A DNA stretch of 64,000 nucleotides from Gynuella sp050296195 (GCF_050296195.1 NZ_JBNKRB010000034.1); one strand, 5' to 3'. Shown: positions 1 to 9,429, counted from the stretch's first letter. Notes: a model not told the origin generated them from the sequence alone. Made by a program: numbers and translations.

Positions 1-1116
1 AGGTGGTGGCCAGGTGATTTCGCCATCTTTGACGACTGTTGCGCCTCTAATGACTTCGTCATCCATATTTATGACCGCTTCACCGTTTTTGTCCGGACAC
101 AGATCTGTCAAAAGATGAACTAGGTTTTGTGCATATAGCGTCGATGATTGAGTAGGTAGGCGGCTCGCCAGGTTGGTATATGCAACGATAGTGACACCAT
201 GTTCGGTGACGACTTTACCCGGGGATGTCAGCTCACAGTTACCACCTTGCTCTCCTGCTAAATCGACAATAACGGAACCATCTTTCATGGTTTCGACCAT
301 GTCAGCCAACCACAGTTTAGGGGCGGGTTTGCCTGGAATCAGGGCAGTTGTAATCACTATGTCGACATCTTTGGCTTCTTCGCGGAATAGGGCCATTTCA
401 GCGTCAATAAACGCTTGGGACATTTCTTTGGCATAGCCACCTACACCTGAACCATCCTCTTCAATGTTGACGGTCAGGAACTGACCTCCCATGGATTCAA
501 CTTGCTCTTTAACGATGGGGCGGGTATCGAAGGCTTTAACAATTGCCCCCATGCTTTTCGCTGTTCCAATAGCTGCGAGACCGGCAACACCTGCTCCAAT
601 CACCAATACTTTAGCCGGGGGAATTTTTCCCGCAGCGGTAATCTGGCCATTCAGAAACCGGCCAAAGTGATGCGCTGCCTCAATGACCGCTCGATAACCG
701 GCAATATTTGCCATAGAGCTTAAGGCGTCCATTTTTTGTGCGCGGGAGATTCTTGGAACGGAGTCCATGGCCAGAGCCTGAATATTTTTCTTGGCCAAAG
801 ATTTCAACAATGATTCGTTCTGTGCCGGCCAAACGAAGCAAATCAGGATGGTATTTGCTTTTAACTGGCGGAGATCGTTGCCTTTTGGGGCATTGACCTT
901 CAGTACGATATCTGCACTGGAATATAGCTCGGCGGCATCTTCGACAATGCTGGCACCTGTCTTGATGTACGATTCATTGGTGAAGCTTGCATCTGCACCT
1001 GCATCACTTTGGACGCTGACAGAAAACCCCAGCTTAATCAGCTTTTCGACACTTGCGGGGGTCGCAGCAACTCGATGTTCAAGAGGATCTCGTTCTTTCG
1101 GGACAACTATAAGCAT
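1..1116 (-). CDS. pntA: NAD(P) transhydrogenase subunit alpha (N-terminal part, cut by window edge)
   Basis: This is the alpha subunit of proton-translocating NAD(P)+ transhydrogenase, which moves hydride between NADH and NADP+ at the inner membrane. The gene runs off the left edge and 372 codons are visible. It opens MLIVVPKERDPLEHRVAATP, typical of the AlaDH/PNT N-terminal domain, and carries the NAD-binding glycine motif GAGVAGLAAIGTAKSMGA. The visible part ends in GEITWPPP, where the linker toward the membrane segments begins in full-length PntA, so full-length (about 510 aa) and split PntAA forms cannot be told apart. The ATG at 1116 has AGGAG about 10 nt upstream. Family assignment is firm. 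Confidence 0.93.
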   Translation of the reverse strand, partial: MLIVVPKERDPLEHRVAATPASVEKLIKLGFSVSVQSDAGADASFTNESYIKTGASIVEDAAELYSSADIVLKVNAPKGNDLRQLKANTILICFVWPAQNESLLKSLAKKNIQALAMDSVPRISRAQKMDALSSMANIAGYRAVIEAAHHFGRFLNGQITAAGKIPPAKVLVIGAGVAGLAAIGTAKSMGAIVKAFDTRPIVKEQVESMGGQFLTVNIEEDGSGVGGYAKEMSQAFIDAEMALFREEAKDVDIVITTALIPGKPAPKLWLADMVETMKDGSVIVDLAGEQGGNCELTSPGKVVTEHGVTIVAYTNLASRLPTQSSTLYAQNLVHLLTDLCPDKNGEAVINMDDEVIRGATVVKDGEITWPPP

Positions 1117-1274
1117 ACGCTATGTCTCCTGGGTGACATGTTTATTATCTACGGACTTATCTCATCACAGGCGATAACCACCTGTCATTAACGGCAGTCA
1201 TGTACATATCAATAAATGATTATTTATTGATTTCGGTCGTGGAGAATGGGTCGCTTCTGCGAAGTTGGAATGAA

Positions 1275-1302
1275 GCGCCATCTGTTATAGGCTGGATGGC
1301 GC
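1275..1302 (-). terminator. Hairpin between dapD and pntA, possible weak terminator
   Basis: GCGCCATC (1275-1282) and GATGGCGC (1295-1302) form a perfect 8-bp stem with a 12-nt loop just past the dapD stop codon. No U-tract follows on either strand, so a factor-independent terminator is only a guess. It could equally be a regulatory stem in the pntA upstream region. Confidence 0.35.
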
Positions 1303-1315
1303 CAGAGTATTCCAC

Positions 1316-2347
1316 TTAGTTGTGGGAATGAAGAGCTTCGTTGAGTTCAATGGCGGTTTGATTGGTTAGGCATTCAACTGCACCAGTTTGTGAGTTTCGC
1401 CAGAACAGCAGGTCACTTTTACCGGCCAATTCTCTCGCCTTTACCGTTTCGACAGGTTTTTTATTGGTGTCTAGTACGGTGACTTTCGTTCCCGCTGTTA
1501 AATATAAACCAGCTTCGATAGTACACCTATCACCCAATGGAATACCTACACCAGCGTTGGCGCCCAGTAGGCAGTTTTCACCAATGGATATCACAATTTT
1601 ACCGCCACCGGACAGGGTGCCCAATATAGAGGCTCCGCCACCGATATCTGAACCATTGCCAACCACGACTCCAGCAGTAATTCTGCCTTCTACCATGCTG
1701 ACTCCGGTCGTTCCGGCGTTAAAGTTAACGAAGCCTTCATGCATGATGGTTGTGCCTTCACCTAAATGGGCTCCTAGGCGGACGCGAGCAGTATCGGCAA
1801 TACGAACACCAGTGGGAACAACATAATCTGTCATTTTGGGGAATTTATCGATGCTGAATACCTGCAAAACCTGACCTCTCAGGCGTGTTTGTATTTGCCA
1901 TTCCGGCAGTTCAGGGAGATCGATTGCTCCAAGGTTGGTCCAGGCTATGTTATGCAGCAGTCCGAAAATACCGTCCAGGTTGGTTCCATGAGGTTTAACC
2001 AGTCGATGAGACAGCAGGTGTAGTTTCAGAAATGCTTCCGGTACCTCGGTAGGAGCGCTATCTGTCTCTAAAGTTACCAAGATCAATGGTTGTTCAGAAT
2101 CCAGGGCTGCTTTGGCAAAGGTGGTACTCAGGTTGAGTCCAAATGATTCAAAGATTGTCGCCAGATCGTGACATTTATCGATACTTACCTCAATCACCTG
2201 ATTCCCGTCGGCACAGGCAAAGATCTGAGCAAGTTCATTGATCAGTTTGTCATCGGGAGAAAGTATGGGTTCCGGGAAGTAACTTTCGATGATTTTACCC
2301 TGTTTGTTTTTTGTGGCAGTACCAAATGCCATAGCAAAGTGAGACAT
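1316..2347 (-). CDS. dapD: 2,3,4,5-tetrahydropyridine-2,6-dicarboxylate N-succinyltransferase
   Basis: DapD succinylates tetrahydrodipicolinate in the succinylase branch of lysine and diaminopimelate synthesis. The 343-aa protein is of the longer Pseudomonas type, with a family-specific N-terminal half (FLKLHLLSHRLVKPHG) and a left-handed beta-helix of hexapeptide repeats (VRIADTARVRLGAHLGEGTT onward, then GGGASILGTLSGGG). It ends in ALHSHN as Pseudomonas DapD does. The ATG at 2347 is preferred because GGAGAGAG lies 10-15 nt upstream; an in-frame TTG at 2365 sits on that ribosome site. dapC lies two genes upstream in the same direction, so two steps of one pathway are co-oriented. Confidence 0.95.
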   Translation of the reverse strand: MSHFAMAFGTATKNKQGKIIESYFPEPILSPDDKLINELAQIFACADGNQVIEVSIDKCHDLATIFESFGLNLSTTFAKAALDSEQPLILVTLETDSAPTEVPEAFLKLHLLSHRLVKPHGTNLDGIFGLLHNIAWTNLGAIDLPELPEWQIQTRLRGQVLQVFSIDKFPKMTDYVVPTGVRIADTARVRLGAHLGEGTTIMHEGFVNFNAGTTGVSMVEGRITAGVVVGNGSDIGGGASILGTLSGGGKIVISIGENCLLGANAGVGIPLGDRCTIEAGLYLTAGTKVTVLDTNKKPVETVKARELAGKSDLLFWRNSQTGAVECLTNQTAIELNEALHSHN

Positions 2348-2366
2348 GTCGCGTTCTCTCTCCAAA

Positions 2367-2711
2367 TTAGCTGAACAGTTGAGAATACATATCTGGAGTA
2401 AAGCCCAGATATACTTTGTTTCCGGTTTCGAGTACCGGGCGTTTGATGATGGAAGGGTTGTCCAGGATGGTATCTATTGCTGACTGTTCGGTCATATTGT
2501 CCCGGAGATTCTGATCCAGTTTCCTCCAGGTGGTACCTTTGCGGTTTATCAGTTCCTGCCAGGGTTGTTGGGCCAGCCATTGCTGTACTTTTTCTCTGGA
2601 AATGCCATCTTTTTTGAAATTATGAAACTCAAAAGGTTGATTGTTATTCTGCATCCATTGTCTGGCTTTTTTGATGGTGTCGCAGTTGGGAATACCATAC
2701 ATGATGGTCAT
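2367..2711 (-). CDS. ArsC/Spx-family protein (YffB-like)
   Basis: A 114-aa thioredoxin-fold protein of the ArsC/Spx superfamily, YffB group. It opens MTIMYGIPNCDTIKKARQW with the single N-terminal cysteine (CDT) of the family and has the C-terminal SIIKRPVLE motif seen in YffB and ArsC-like reductases. Its biochemical role is not established; a glutathione- or thiol-dependent reductase activity is usually assumed. The ATG at 2711 has AGGAG 8 nt upstream; longer in-frame starts would run into dapC. It sits between dapC and dapD, as in Pseudomonas. Confidence 0.88.
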   Translation of the reverse strand: MTIMYGIPNCDTIKKARQWMQNNNQPFEFHNFKKDGISREKVQQWLAQQPWQELINRKGTTWRKLDQNLRDNMTEQSAIDTILDNPSIIKRPVLETGNKVYLGFTPDMYSQLFS

Positions 2712-2728
2712 GAACAGACTCCTGTATC

Positions 2729-3922
2729 TTAGAGGGTGTCTAGGAAAGCGTTGATTCGGTCGAATGCTTGGCGACATTCTTCCAGGCTAGCAACCAGGGC
2801 GATTCGTACATAGTTGCTTCCGGGATTGGTGTCACCCATTTTTCGGCTCAAAAATGAGCCGGGAAGTACTGTGATGTGACTGTGTTGAAACAAATTGCGG
2901 GCAAATTCAGTGTCGGCAACAGGGGTCTTTGCCCAAAGATAAAAAGCTGCGTCCGGCTGATAGATCTGGAGCTTTGAGTCCAATGTGTTCATTGCCAGAG
3001 CAAACTTATCCCGATAAAGGTTTCGATTCATGAGGACATGTTGCTCATCGTTCCAGGCAGCTATGCTGGCATACTGATGGTGAGGCGGCATCGCACAACC
3101 ATGGTACGTTCTATATAGCAGAAATTGTTTGATCAGGCTGGCATCGCCCGCAACCAAGCCACTCCGCATGCCAGGAATGTTGGAGCGTTTTGACAGGCTA
3201 TTGAAAGCCAGGCAGCGTTCATAACCGGTGCGCCCCATTTTTGCACAGGCTTGTAGTAGGCCAGGAGGGGGGCTGGATTCATCAAAATAGATTTCGGAAT
3301 AACATTCATCGCTGAATATCAAAAAATCGTGTTTGTCGGCCAGTCTAATAATCTCAATCAGTTCTGCCTCTGATAATACTGCTCCAGTTGGGTTGCCAGG
3401 AGTACATATAAACAGAATCTGGGTTTGATCCCATTGTTGTGGTGTTATGGTGGAAATATCTGCCTTGAAACTGGATTCTTGTGTACAGGGTATTAATAGT
3501 GGCTTGGCGCCAGCGAGTAAGGTGGCACCTTCGTAGATTTGATAAAAAGGATTGGGAAATGCAACCTGGTTATCGCTGCGGTGGCTGTCAAATAGTGCCA
3601 TGACGGCGGAAAACAAGGCTTCTCGGGTGCCGGTGACAGGTAAGACCTGGGTTTCTGCATCTAACTGCTTCAGTTGAAAGCGGCGTTGTAACCAGCTGGC
3701 GATGGTTTCCCGCAGTTCGGCGGTTCCTCTGGTGGAAGGGTAGGTCTCCAGCAGTGAAAGACTATTTCTTAAAGCATCGATGACCAACTGCGGACTTTCG
3801 TGTTTAGGTTCTCCAATTGATAGAGCTATATGATTAACCCCGGCAGGAGGGGTGATTCCTGTTTTAAGTTCGGACAGTTTTTCGAATGGATAGGGCTGTA
3901 GTGCGGCTAAGTGGGTATTCAT
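2729..3922 (-). CDS. dapC: Succinyldiaminopimelate transaminase
   Basis: A PLP-dependent class I/II aminotransferase of 397 aa that makes N-succinyl-L,L-diaminopimelate from the keto form, the step after DapD. Visible features are the substrate-side GEPKHESP motif near residue 37, TPGNPTGAVLS for the cofactor site, and the Schiff-base lysine in FNSLSKRSNIPGMRSGL. The start overlaps the glnD stop by 4 nt (ATGA type), so translation is probably coupled. The location between glnD and dapD supports DapC rather than a general aminotransferase such as ArgD. Confidence 0.92.
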   Translation of the reverse strand: MNTHLAALQPYPFEKLSELKTGITPPAGVNHIALSIGEPKHESPQLVIDALRNSLSLLETYPSTRGTAELRETIASWLQRRFQLKQLDAETQVLPVTGTREALFSAVMALFDSHRSDNQVAFPNPFYQIYEGATLLAGAKPLLIPCTQESSFKADISTITPQQWDQTQILFICTPGNPTGAVLSEAELIEIIRLADKHDFLIFSDECYSEIYFDESSPPPGLLQACAKMGRTGYERCLAFNSLSKRSNIPGMRSGLVAGDASLIKQFLLYRTYHGCAMPPHHQYASIAAWNDEQHVLMNRNLYRDKFALAMNTLDSKLQIYQPDAAFYLWAKTPVADTEFARNLFQHSHITVLPGSFLSRKMGDTNPGSNYVRIALVASLEECRQAFDRINAFLDTL

Positions 3923-6609
3923 TGTTCTTCAGTCAGTTTCCGTTCTAATTGTTCTTTGAGCTGCTCGCACAACTGGGAATCGGTAATGGGTTGGTTGTTT
4001 TTATCCAAAACAAAAAAGATGTCTTCAACCCTTTCGCCGAGGGTTGAAATGCGTGCGTTTTGAAGGCGGATATCAAGCTCTCGGAAAATTTCCCCGATCC
4101 GTGCCAATAGCCCAGGACGGTCAACAGAAATGAGTTCAACGATAGTTCGGTCATGATCCAGGTCGTTGCTAATGATGACCTGAGTTGGAATCTTGAAATG
4201 TTTAAGCTGTCTGGGAGTTCGGCGGCGAACAGTCTTTATTTCATTCGGATTGCTGATGGCAAACAACAGTCTATGCTGGATGGTTCTGATTTTCTCGGGG
4301 TCGTTGCCTATGCCTTTTCCTTCTTCATCAAGCACAATAAATGTATCCAGCGAAAACTGGCTACCTGATGACGTCATAATGCGGGCATCATGAATAGACA
4401 GACCCAGTGATTCCATCACCGTAGCTATGTCAGCAAACAAGTGCGCGCGGTCCGGAGCATAAATAAAGATTTGAGTGGCACCGGCATAAGAATTTTCGTC
4501 GATTTCCTGGATCAGAACCAGAGGAACTCCAAGGCCGTTTGAGCCAATTGCTTTGGTATGCCAGGCAATATTTTCAGGGGACTCACGAAGGAAATAGTCA
4601 TCACCTGGATTGTCCCATATGGCATCCACTTCATCTCGGGTAAAGCCTCCGGCCGCAAGAATTTCCAGGGCTCTTTCCTTAGTGTGTTGTATGCGTTCAT
4701 CCTTCCCGACTGGATTTTTAAGTCCGCGACGAATAGTTCGCTGGGTTTCCAGGTACAACTGCTTCATTAACGAAGCTCGCCAGCTGTTCCATAGGTTAGG
4801 ATTGGTGGCGTAAATATCGGCCACGGTTAGCACATATAAATAGTTGAGCCGTGTCAGGTCCCCAACGTGGCGGGCAAATTCAAGAATGACATCTGGATCA
4901 GAAATGTCTTTTCTTTGTGCGGTGGTTGACATGGACAGGTGATTTTCCACTAACCAGGCCACCAGATTGGTGTCCCACTCGGCAAAGCGGTGGCGTTTAC
5001 AGAATCGCTTGGCATCTACCGCTCCCAATTGGGAGTGATCGCCTCCGCGGCCTTTACCAATATCGTGATACAGAGCTGAAATATAGGCCAGCTCGACTTT
5101 GGGTAGCTTTTTAATGACCTCCGTCGCCAAGGGAAAGAGCTCTGTATTTCCTCGATGTCGAAACTTGCGCAGGTTTTTAACAACCTGGAGCGAATGGGCA
5201 TCTACTGTGTAAATATGGAACAGATCGTACTGCATTTGCCCAACAATTGCGCCGAATTCCGGTAGATAGCGACCCAGAATGCCATAGCGACTCATGCGTC
5301 TCAGATTGGTGGAAACACCGTTACGGGATCGGAGTAGTTCGACAAAATACATTATATTGCGAATATCCTGTCGAAAATGACCGTCTATCAGGCGACGTGC
5401 CTGGCTTATCAGGCGTATGGTTTCAGCACGGATGCCAATAACTTCCTTGGTTTGCGCCAGGAGCACGAATATTTCCATCAGTGCTGACGGAGTGGTGGTA
5501 AAAACACTCTCATTTTTGGCCTCAATATAGCCATTACGTATCTGAAAGCGCTTGTTCAGATCAGTGATTTGATCGCCACTGCCTGCCTGAAGGATTGCTT
5601 CGTCAAATAGCTGCAGTAAGGTGTCGCTGAGTTGCCGTAAATGAAAAACGCGGCGATAGTAGCTTTGCATTAGGCGTTCAATGCCAAGCTTTCCTTTTTG
5701 ATCCTGATAGCCAAACAGGTCTGCCAGCCGCTTTTGGAGATCAAATAAAATTCGATCTTCTTCCCGGTTGGTGAGCATGTGCAGGGCGTAACGTATTTTC
5801 CAGATAAAACTTTGTCCCTCAATCAGCGTCCGATATTCAGACTCTGTCAGGAACTGACGGTTAACCAGGTCGACGAGGTCAGAGTCACCAAAGTGGCGTT
5901 TTGCAACCCACCCAATCATCTGGATATCCCGTAGGCCACCTGGAGAGGCTTTTAAGTTGGGTTCGAGGTTGTATTCAATATCGTTATATTTCAGATGACG
6001 ATTATACTGCTCATTTAGTTTTGCTTTATAAAAGTCCTTGCTGGGCCAAATATTAGAAGCAGATGTTGCTTCCATCATTTGCTCGCGTAACAGCTCACTG
6101 CCAGCGATCAGTCGTGACTCCATTAAGTTGGTGACAACAGTGACGTCGTTAGTGGCTTCAGTGACGCAGGCTTCCAGGGTTCTGACGCTGTGGCCAACTT
6201 CAAGGTTAATATCCCACAGAAAAGTCAGAAAGGCCTGAATGGAGTCAGAGTTGTCATTGATATCTGCTTCGGATTGGAAGAGTAACAGCAGGTCAATATC
6301 TGATTTTGGGGCCAGCTCGCCCCGACCATAGCCCCCTACTGCAATTAATGAGCGTTCTCCCGCTGTCCAGGTAAACTGGGACCACGCACAGCGAAGTAAC
6401 TCATCCATGGCCAGAGCTCGACCATGAATAATATTTCGGATGTCATCTTTATCTTCCAGTGCCAGCAAAAATCGTTGATCAAGTTTTTCTTTGAGATCAT
6501 GCAATGCCTGTTTGAATACAGAGATTCGACTGGTGGAGGAGTCCAGCATGGTCTTCAGACCAGCGGTATCCAATAAGTTGACATCATCAAAAGCAGAAAG
6601 ATAGGACAT
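3919..6609 (-). CDS. glnD: [Protein-PII] uridylyltransferase / uridylyl-removing enzyme
   Basis: GlnD senses glutamine and adds or removes UMP on PII proteins, controlling nitrogen assimilation. The 896-aa protein has the full layout: a nucleotidyltransferase motif near residues 92-110 (GGYGRGELAPKSDIDLLLL), a central HD hydrolase site (YHDIGKGRGGDHS, about residue 515), and two C-terminal ACT domains (about 700-780 and 815-890, the second beginning at VDRPGLLARIGEIF). The size matches the family. The start is 2 nt past the map stop and has no obvious ribosome site, which suggests translation coupled to map. Confidence 0.96.
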   Translation of the reverse strand: MSYLSAFDDVNLLDTAGLKTMLDSSTSRISVFKQALHDLKEKLDQRFLLALEDKDDIRNIIHGRALAMDELLRCAWSQFTWTAGERSLIAVGGYGRGELAPKSDIDLLLLFQSEADINDNSDSIQAFLTFLWDINLEVGHSVRTLEACVTEATNDVTVVTNLMESRLIAGSELLREQMMEATSASNIWPSKDFYKAKLNEQYNRHLKYNDIEYNLEPNLKASPGGLRDIQMIGWVAKRHFGDSDLVDLVNRQFLTESEYRTLIEGQSFIWKIRYALHMLTNREEDRILFDLQKRLADLFGYQDQKGKLGIERLMQSYYRRVFHLRQLSDTLLQLFDEAILQAGSGDQITDLNKRFQIRNGYIEAKNESVFTTTPSALMEIFVLLAQTKEVIGIRAETIRLISQARRLIDGHFRQDIRNIMYFVELLRSRNGVSTNLRRMSRYGILGRYLPEFGAIVGQMQYDLFHIYTVDAHSLQVVKNLRKFRHRGNTELFPLATEVIKKLPKVELAYISALYHDIGKGRGGDHSQLGAVDAKRFCKRHRFAEWDTNLVAWLVENHLSMSTTAQRKDISDPDVILEFARHVGDLTRLNYLYVLTVADIYATNPNLWNSWRASLMKQLYLETQRTIRRGLKNPVGKDERIQHTKERALEILAAGGFTRDEVDAIWDNPGDDYFLRESPENIAWHTKAIGSNGLGVPLVLIQEIDENSYAGATQIFIYAPDRAHLFADIATVMESLGLSIHDARIMTSSGSQFSLDTFIVLDEEGKGIGNDPEKIRTIQHRLLFAISNPNEIKTVRRRTPRQLKHFKIPTQVIISNDLDHDRTIVELISVDRPGLLARIGEIFRELDIRLQNARISTLGERVEDIFFVLDKNNQPITDSQLCEQLKEQLERKLTEEQ

Positions 6610-6611
6610 GA

Positions 6612-7388
6612 TTAAAACGGCACTTTTTCATCAGACCGGAGGGTCAGGATTTCCACACCATCGGCAGTCACCAGACAAGTGTGTTCCCACTGAGCTGAAA
6701 GTTTGCGATCTTTTGTGACGACAGTCCAGCCGTCATTTAAAACCTTACAGTCCCGTTTGCCTGCATTGATCATGGGTTCGATCGTAAAGATCATCCCTTC
6801 CTCTAGCTTTAGACCGGTCTGAGCTCTGCCATAATGAAGAACCTGAGGGTCTTCGTGAAATTGTTTGCCAATGCCGTGGCCACAATACTCCCGTACAACG
6901 GAGTAATAGTTTGATTCAGCGTGCTGCTGAATAACCGCACCAATGTCCCCAAGGTATGCTCCCGGGCGTACTTGGCTAATACCTTTGTACATGCATTCCT
7001 GGGTGATTTTGCATAAACGATCAGCATGTGCTGCAACCTCACCTACGTAGAACATGGCGCTGGTATCTCCGTGATATCCATCTTTGATGACCGTGATATC
7101 AATATTGACGATGTCTCCCTTTTTCAGGATTTTGTCATCGCTGGGGATGCCATGGCATATGACTTGGTTTATAGAGGTGCAAATAGACTTGGGAAAGCCC
7201 TTGTAATTCAGCGGTGCGGGGATGGCTTTTTGTTCCTGGACAATGTACTCGTGACATATTTTGTCCAGTTCCCCTGTGCTGATGCCGGGTGCGACATATG
7301 GGCTTATCATTTCCAGTACGTCTGCTGCCAGTTTGCCGGCGATGCGCATTTTTTCAATTTCTTCAGAGGTCTTAATAGTTACGGGCAT
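6612..7388 (-). CDS. map: Type I methionine aminopeptidase
   Basis: Map removes the initiator methionine from nascent proteins. The 258-aa protein opens MPVTIKTSEEIEKMRIAGKL. Metal ligands are visible in NIDITVIKDGYHGDTS (Asp, Asp), GHGIGKQFHEDP (His), FTIEPM (Glu) and WEHTCLV (Glu region), and YCGHGIG is the signature. The ATG at 7388 gives the usual length; upstream codons read into the intergenic region. It is divergent from rpsB, the normal arrangement in gammaproteobacteria. The ribosome site is weak (CGAGAC). Confidence 0.96.
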   Translation of the reverse strand: MPVTIKTSEEIEKMRIAGKLAADVLEMISPYVAPGISTGELDKICHEYIVQEQKAIPAPLNYKGFPKSICTSINQVICHGIPSDDKILKKGDIVNIDITVIKDGYHGDTSAMFYVGEVAAHADRLCKITQECMYKGISQVRPGAYLGDIGAVIQQHAESNYYSVVREYCGHGIGKQFHEDPQVLHYGRAQTGLKLEEGMIFTIEPMINAGKRDCKVLNDGWTVVTKDRKLSAQWEHTCLVTADGVEILTLRSDEKVPF

Positions 7389-7487
7389 AGTGTCTCGTGA
7401 GCGGGTTAATTGCCAAATGTGCGATTGTACGCAAATTGTGCTTTTTGTGCAGCTTGGCTGCCTAATAGGGCGATAGTCATTTTTTCT

Positions 7488-7516
7488 TTGGCTATTTTTA
7501 CTGCTTGTGGTATAAA
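7488..7516 (+). promoter_or_regulatory. Likely rpsB promoter (extended -10)
   Basis: TTGGCT (7488-7493), a 17-bp spacer, and TATAAA (7511-7516) preceded by TG one base upstream (TGGTATAAA) form a good sigma-70 promoter with an extended -10. It would start transcription near 7523, leaving a leader of about 130 nt before rpsB. Confidence 0.6.
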
Positions 7517-7522
7517 GCGCGC

Positions 7523-7655
7523 CCCTTGCTATGTGCATGGGAAATATAACGTCACACATATACCGACACTGTTTTCTGGGTGCCTTTCTCTATAGCGAAA
7601 AGGGTTGGAGGCAGGGGTATATGGAGGCTCAACCCAAACTTTAAGAGAGAATACT
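7523..7655 (+). promoter_or_regulatory. rpsB 5' leader, candidate S2 autoregulatory RNA
   Basis: The predicted leader is about 130 nt long. GGGTTG (7602-7607) can pair with CAACCC (7630-7635), closing a stem just before the ribosome site GAGAGA. In other gammaproteobacteria the rpsB leader binds ribosomal protein S2 and represses rpsB-tsf. Position and length fit, but I did not align it with the known RNA motif. Confidence 0.4.
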
Positions 7656-8417
7656 ATGGCAGTTTCTATGCGCGACCTGTTGAAGGCAGGTGCACACTTC
7701 GGTCACCAGACACGTTTCTGGAATCCAAAAATGGGCAAATATATCTTCGGTGCCCGTAATAAAATTCATATTATTAATCTGGAATTTACAGTTCCTGCGC
7801 TCAATAAAGCGTTGAACTTTGTTGAGCAAATGGCCTCTAACAAAAACAAGATCATGTTTGTGGGTACGAAAAGATCTGCCCAAAACGTGATTCGTGATGA
7901 AGCTGCCCGTGTGGGTATGCCTTATGTTAATCATCGCTGGTTAGGTGGAATGCTGACGAACTATAAGACTATTCGCCAGTCAATTCGCCGCCTGCGAGAC
8001 CTTGAGGCACAAAAGTCTGATGGTACTTTTGATCAGCTGACTAAAAAAGAAGTGCTGATGCGTAATCGTGAAATGGAGAAGTTGGAAAAATCCATTGGTG
8101 GTATCAAAGATATGGGCGGATTGCCGGATGCTATCTTTGTAATCGACGTGGATCACGAGCGTATTGCTATTCAGGAAGCTAATAAGCTTGGTATTCCTGT
8201 TATTGGTGTGGTTGATACTAACAGCAATCCGGATGGTGTTGATTTTGTAATTCCCGGAAATGATGATGCTATCCGTGCCATCGAGATTTATGCCAAGGCA
8301 ATTGCTGATGCAGTTGCTGCAGGTCGTGAAGCTGCTGGCGGGCTGAAAGATGATATCGTTGAAGTTGCTGAAGACGAGTCTGCCGAAGCTGAGTCTGAGT
8401 CAGATAGCGAAGCCTGA
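7656..8417 (+). CDS. rpsB: 30S ribosomal protein S2
   Basis: S2 is a small-subunit ribosomal protein. The 253-aa sequence opens MAVSMRDLLKAGAHFGHQTR and holds the S2 signatures FVGTKRSAQ, HRWLGGMLTN and IPVIGVVDTNSNPDGVDFVIPGNDDA. It ends in an acidic Glu/Ser-rich tail (AEAESESDSEA), common in gammaproteobacteria. The ATG at 7656 follows AAGAGAGA; an upstream in-frame ATG at 7605 would add 17 residues not found in the family. It is co-transcribed with tsf, 100 nt downstream. Confidence 0.97.
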   Translation: MAVSMRDLLKAGAHFGHQTRFWNPKMGKYIFGARNKIHIINLEFTVPALNKALNFVEQMASNKNKIMFVGTKRSAQNVIRDEAARVGMPYVNHRWLGGMLTNYKTIRQSIRRLRDLEAQKSDGTFDQLTKKEVLMRNREMEKLEKSIGGIKDMGGLPDAIFVIDVDHERIAIQEANKLGIPVIGVVDTNSNPDGVDFVIPGNDDAIRAIEIYAKAIADAVAAGREAAGGLKDDIVEVAEDESAEAESESDSEA

Positions 8418-8461
8418 TCATCGAACTGTAAGCTCGGGCTTGTATATATAGAAGTTCAAAA

Positions 8462-8481
8462 GAAGGGGTAATCCCCCCTTC
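8462..8481 (+). terminator. G/C-rich hairpin between rpsB and tsf, possible attenuator
   Basis: GAAGGGG and CCCCTTC, separated by a short loop, form a strong stem in the rpsB-tsf spacer. There is no T-run after it, so it may lower rather than stop read-through, or stabilise the rpsB message. The effect is inferred only. Confidence 0.35.
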
Positions 8482-8517
8482 CATACTAGTTATTGATAAA
8501 TCATTGAGGTAAAGGCA

Positions 8518-9387
8518 ATGGCAAATATTACAGCTGGCCTGGTTAAGGAGCTCCGTGAACGTACTGGATTAGGTATGATGGAGTGCAAAAAAGCCCTCGT
8601 GGAAGCCGATGGCGATATTGAAGTGGCGATTGATAATCTGCGCAAAGCTTCTGGTCTTAAAGCTGCCAAAAAGGCAGGTAGAACAGCTGCTGAAGGTGTG
8701 GTGTTAACGCGTATTTCTGATGATCGCACTTATGGTTTGGTCATCGAAATCAATTCAGAAACCGATTTTGTTGCCCGTGATGATAATTTCCTGAGCTTTG
8801 CCAATACTGTTGCTGACAAGGCTTTTGCAGATAAGCAGACTGATATTGCTGCGCTGATGGCAGGTGAGTTGGAAAGTGCGCGTGAAGCTCTTGTTCAAAA
8901 GATTGGTGAAAACATCAGTGTTCGTCGTGCAACCGTGATTGGTGGTTCGGACTCTAAGGTATCTGCTTATATTCATGGTGGCCGTATTGCTGTTCTGGCT
9001 GAACTGAGCGGTGGTGACGAAGAATTGGGTAAAGATGTTGCAATGCATGTTGCGGCCATCAATCCTCAATATGTCAACCCTGAACAGGTTCCTCAGGATG
9101 TGCTGGATCGAGAGAAAGAAGTAGTAAGTGCTCAGTCAGAAGGTTCTGGTAAACCTGCTGAGATTATTGAGAAAATGGTTAATGGTCGGATCAAGAAGTT
9201 TCTGGCCGAGATTAGCCTGGTTGAGCAGCCTTTTGTAAAAGACCCAGATGTTAAGGTTGGTACTTTGGTCAAAAATGCAGGCGCTGAGGTTTTGAACTTT
9301 GTGCGTTTTGAGGTTGGCGAAGGTATTGAAAAAGAAGAGGTCGATTTCGCTAAAGAAGTTGCGGAAGCAGCTGGCCTCTCCAAGTAA
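8518..9387 (+). CDS. tsf: Translation elongation factor Ts
   Basis: EF-Ts exchanges GDP for GTP on EF-Tu. The 289-aa protein opens with the UBA-like domain MANITAGLVKELRERTGLGM and continues MECKKALVEADGD; the core contains VVIEINSETDFVAR-type sequence (here VIEINSETDFVARDDNF). Length fits the family (about 283 in E. coli). The start has GAGGTAAAGGC upstream. A strong terminator follows, so rpsB-tsf is one transcription unit. Confidence 0.97.
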   Translation: MANITAGLVKELRERTGLGMMECKKALVEADGDIEVAIDNLRKASGLKAAKKAGRTAAEGVVLTRISDDRTYGLVIEINSETDFVARDDNFLSFANTVADKAFADKQTDIAALMAGELESAREALVQKIGENISVRRATVIGGSDSKVSAYIHGGRIAVLAELSGGDEELGKDVAMHVAAINPQYVNPEQVPQDVLDREKEVVSAQSEGSGKPAEIIEKMVNGRIKKFLAEISLVEQPFVKDPDVKVGTLVKNAGAEVLNFVRFEVGEGIEKEEVDFAKEVAEAAGLSK

Positions 9388-9398
9388 GAGGCTATGGG

Positions 9399-9429
9399 AA
9401 AAAAGGCAGTTGAGACTGCCTTTTTTTTT
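9399..9429 (+). terminator. Rho-independent terminator after tsf
   Basis: A stem of AAAAGGCAGT (9401-9410) with ACTGCCTTTT (9415-9424) around a TGAG loop is followed by a run of T to 9429. A-tract, stem and T-tract make this a classic bidirectional-looking terminator 12 nt past the tsf stop. Confidence 0.9.
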
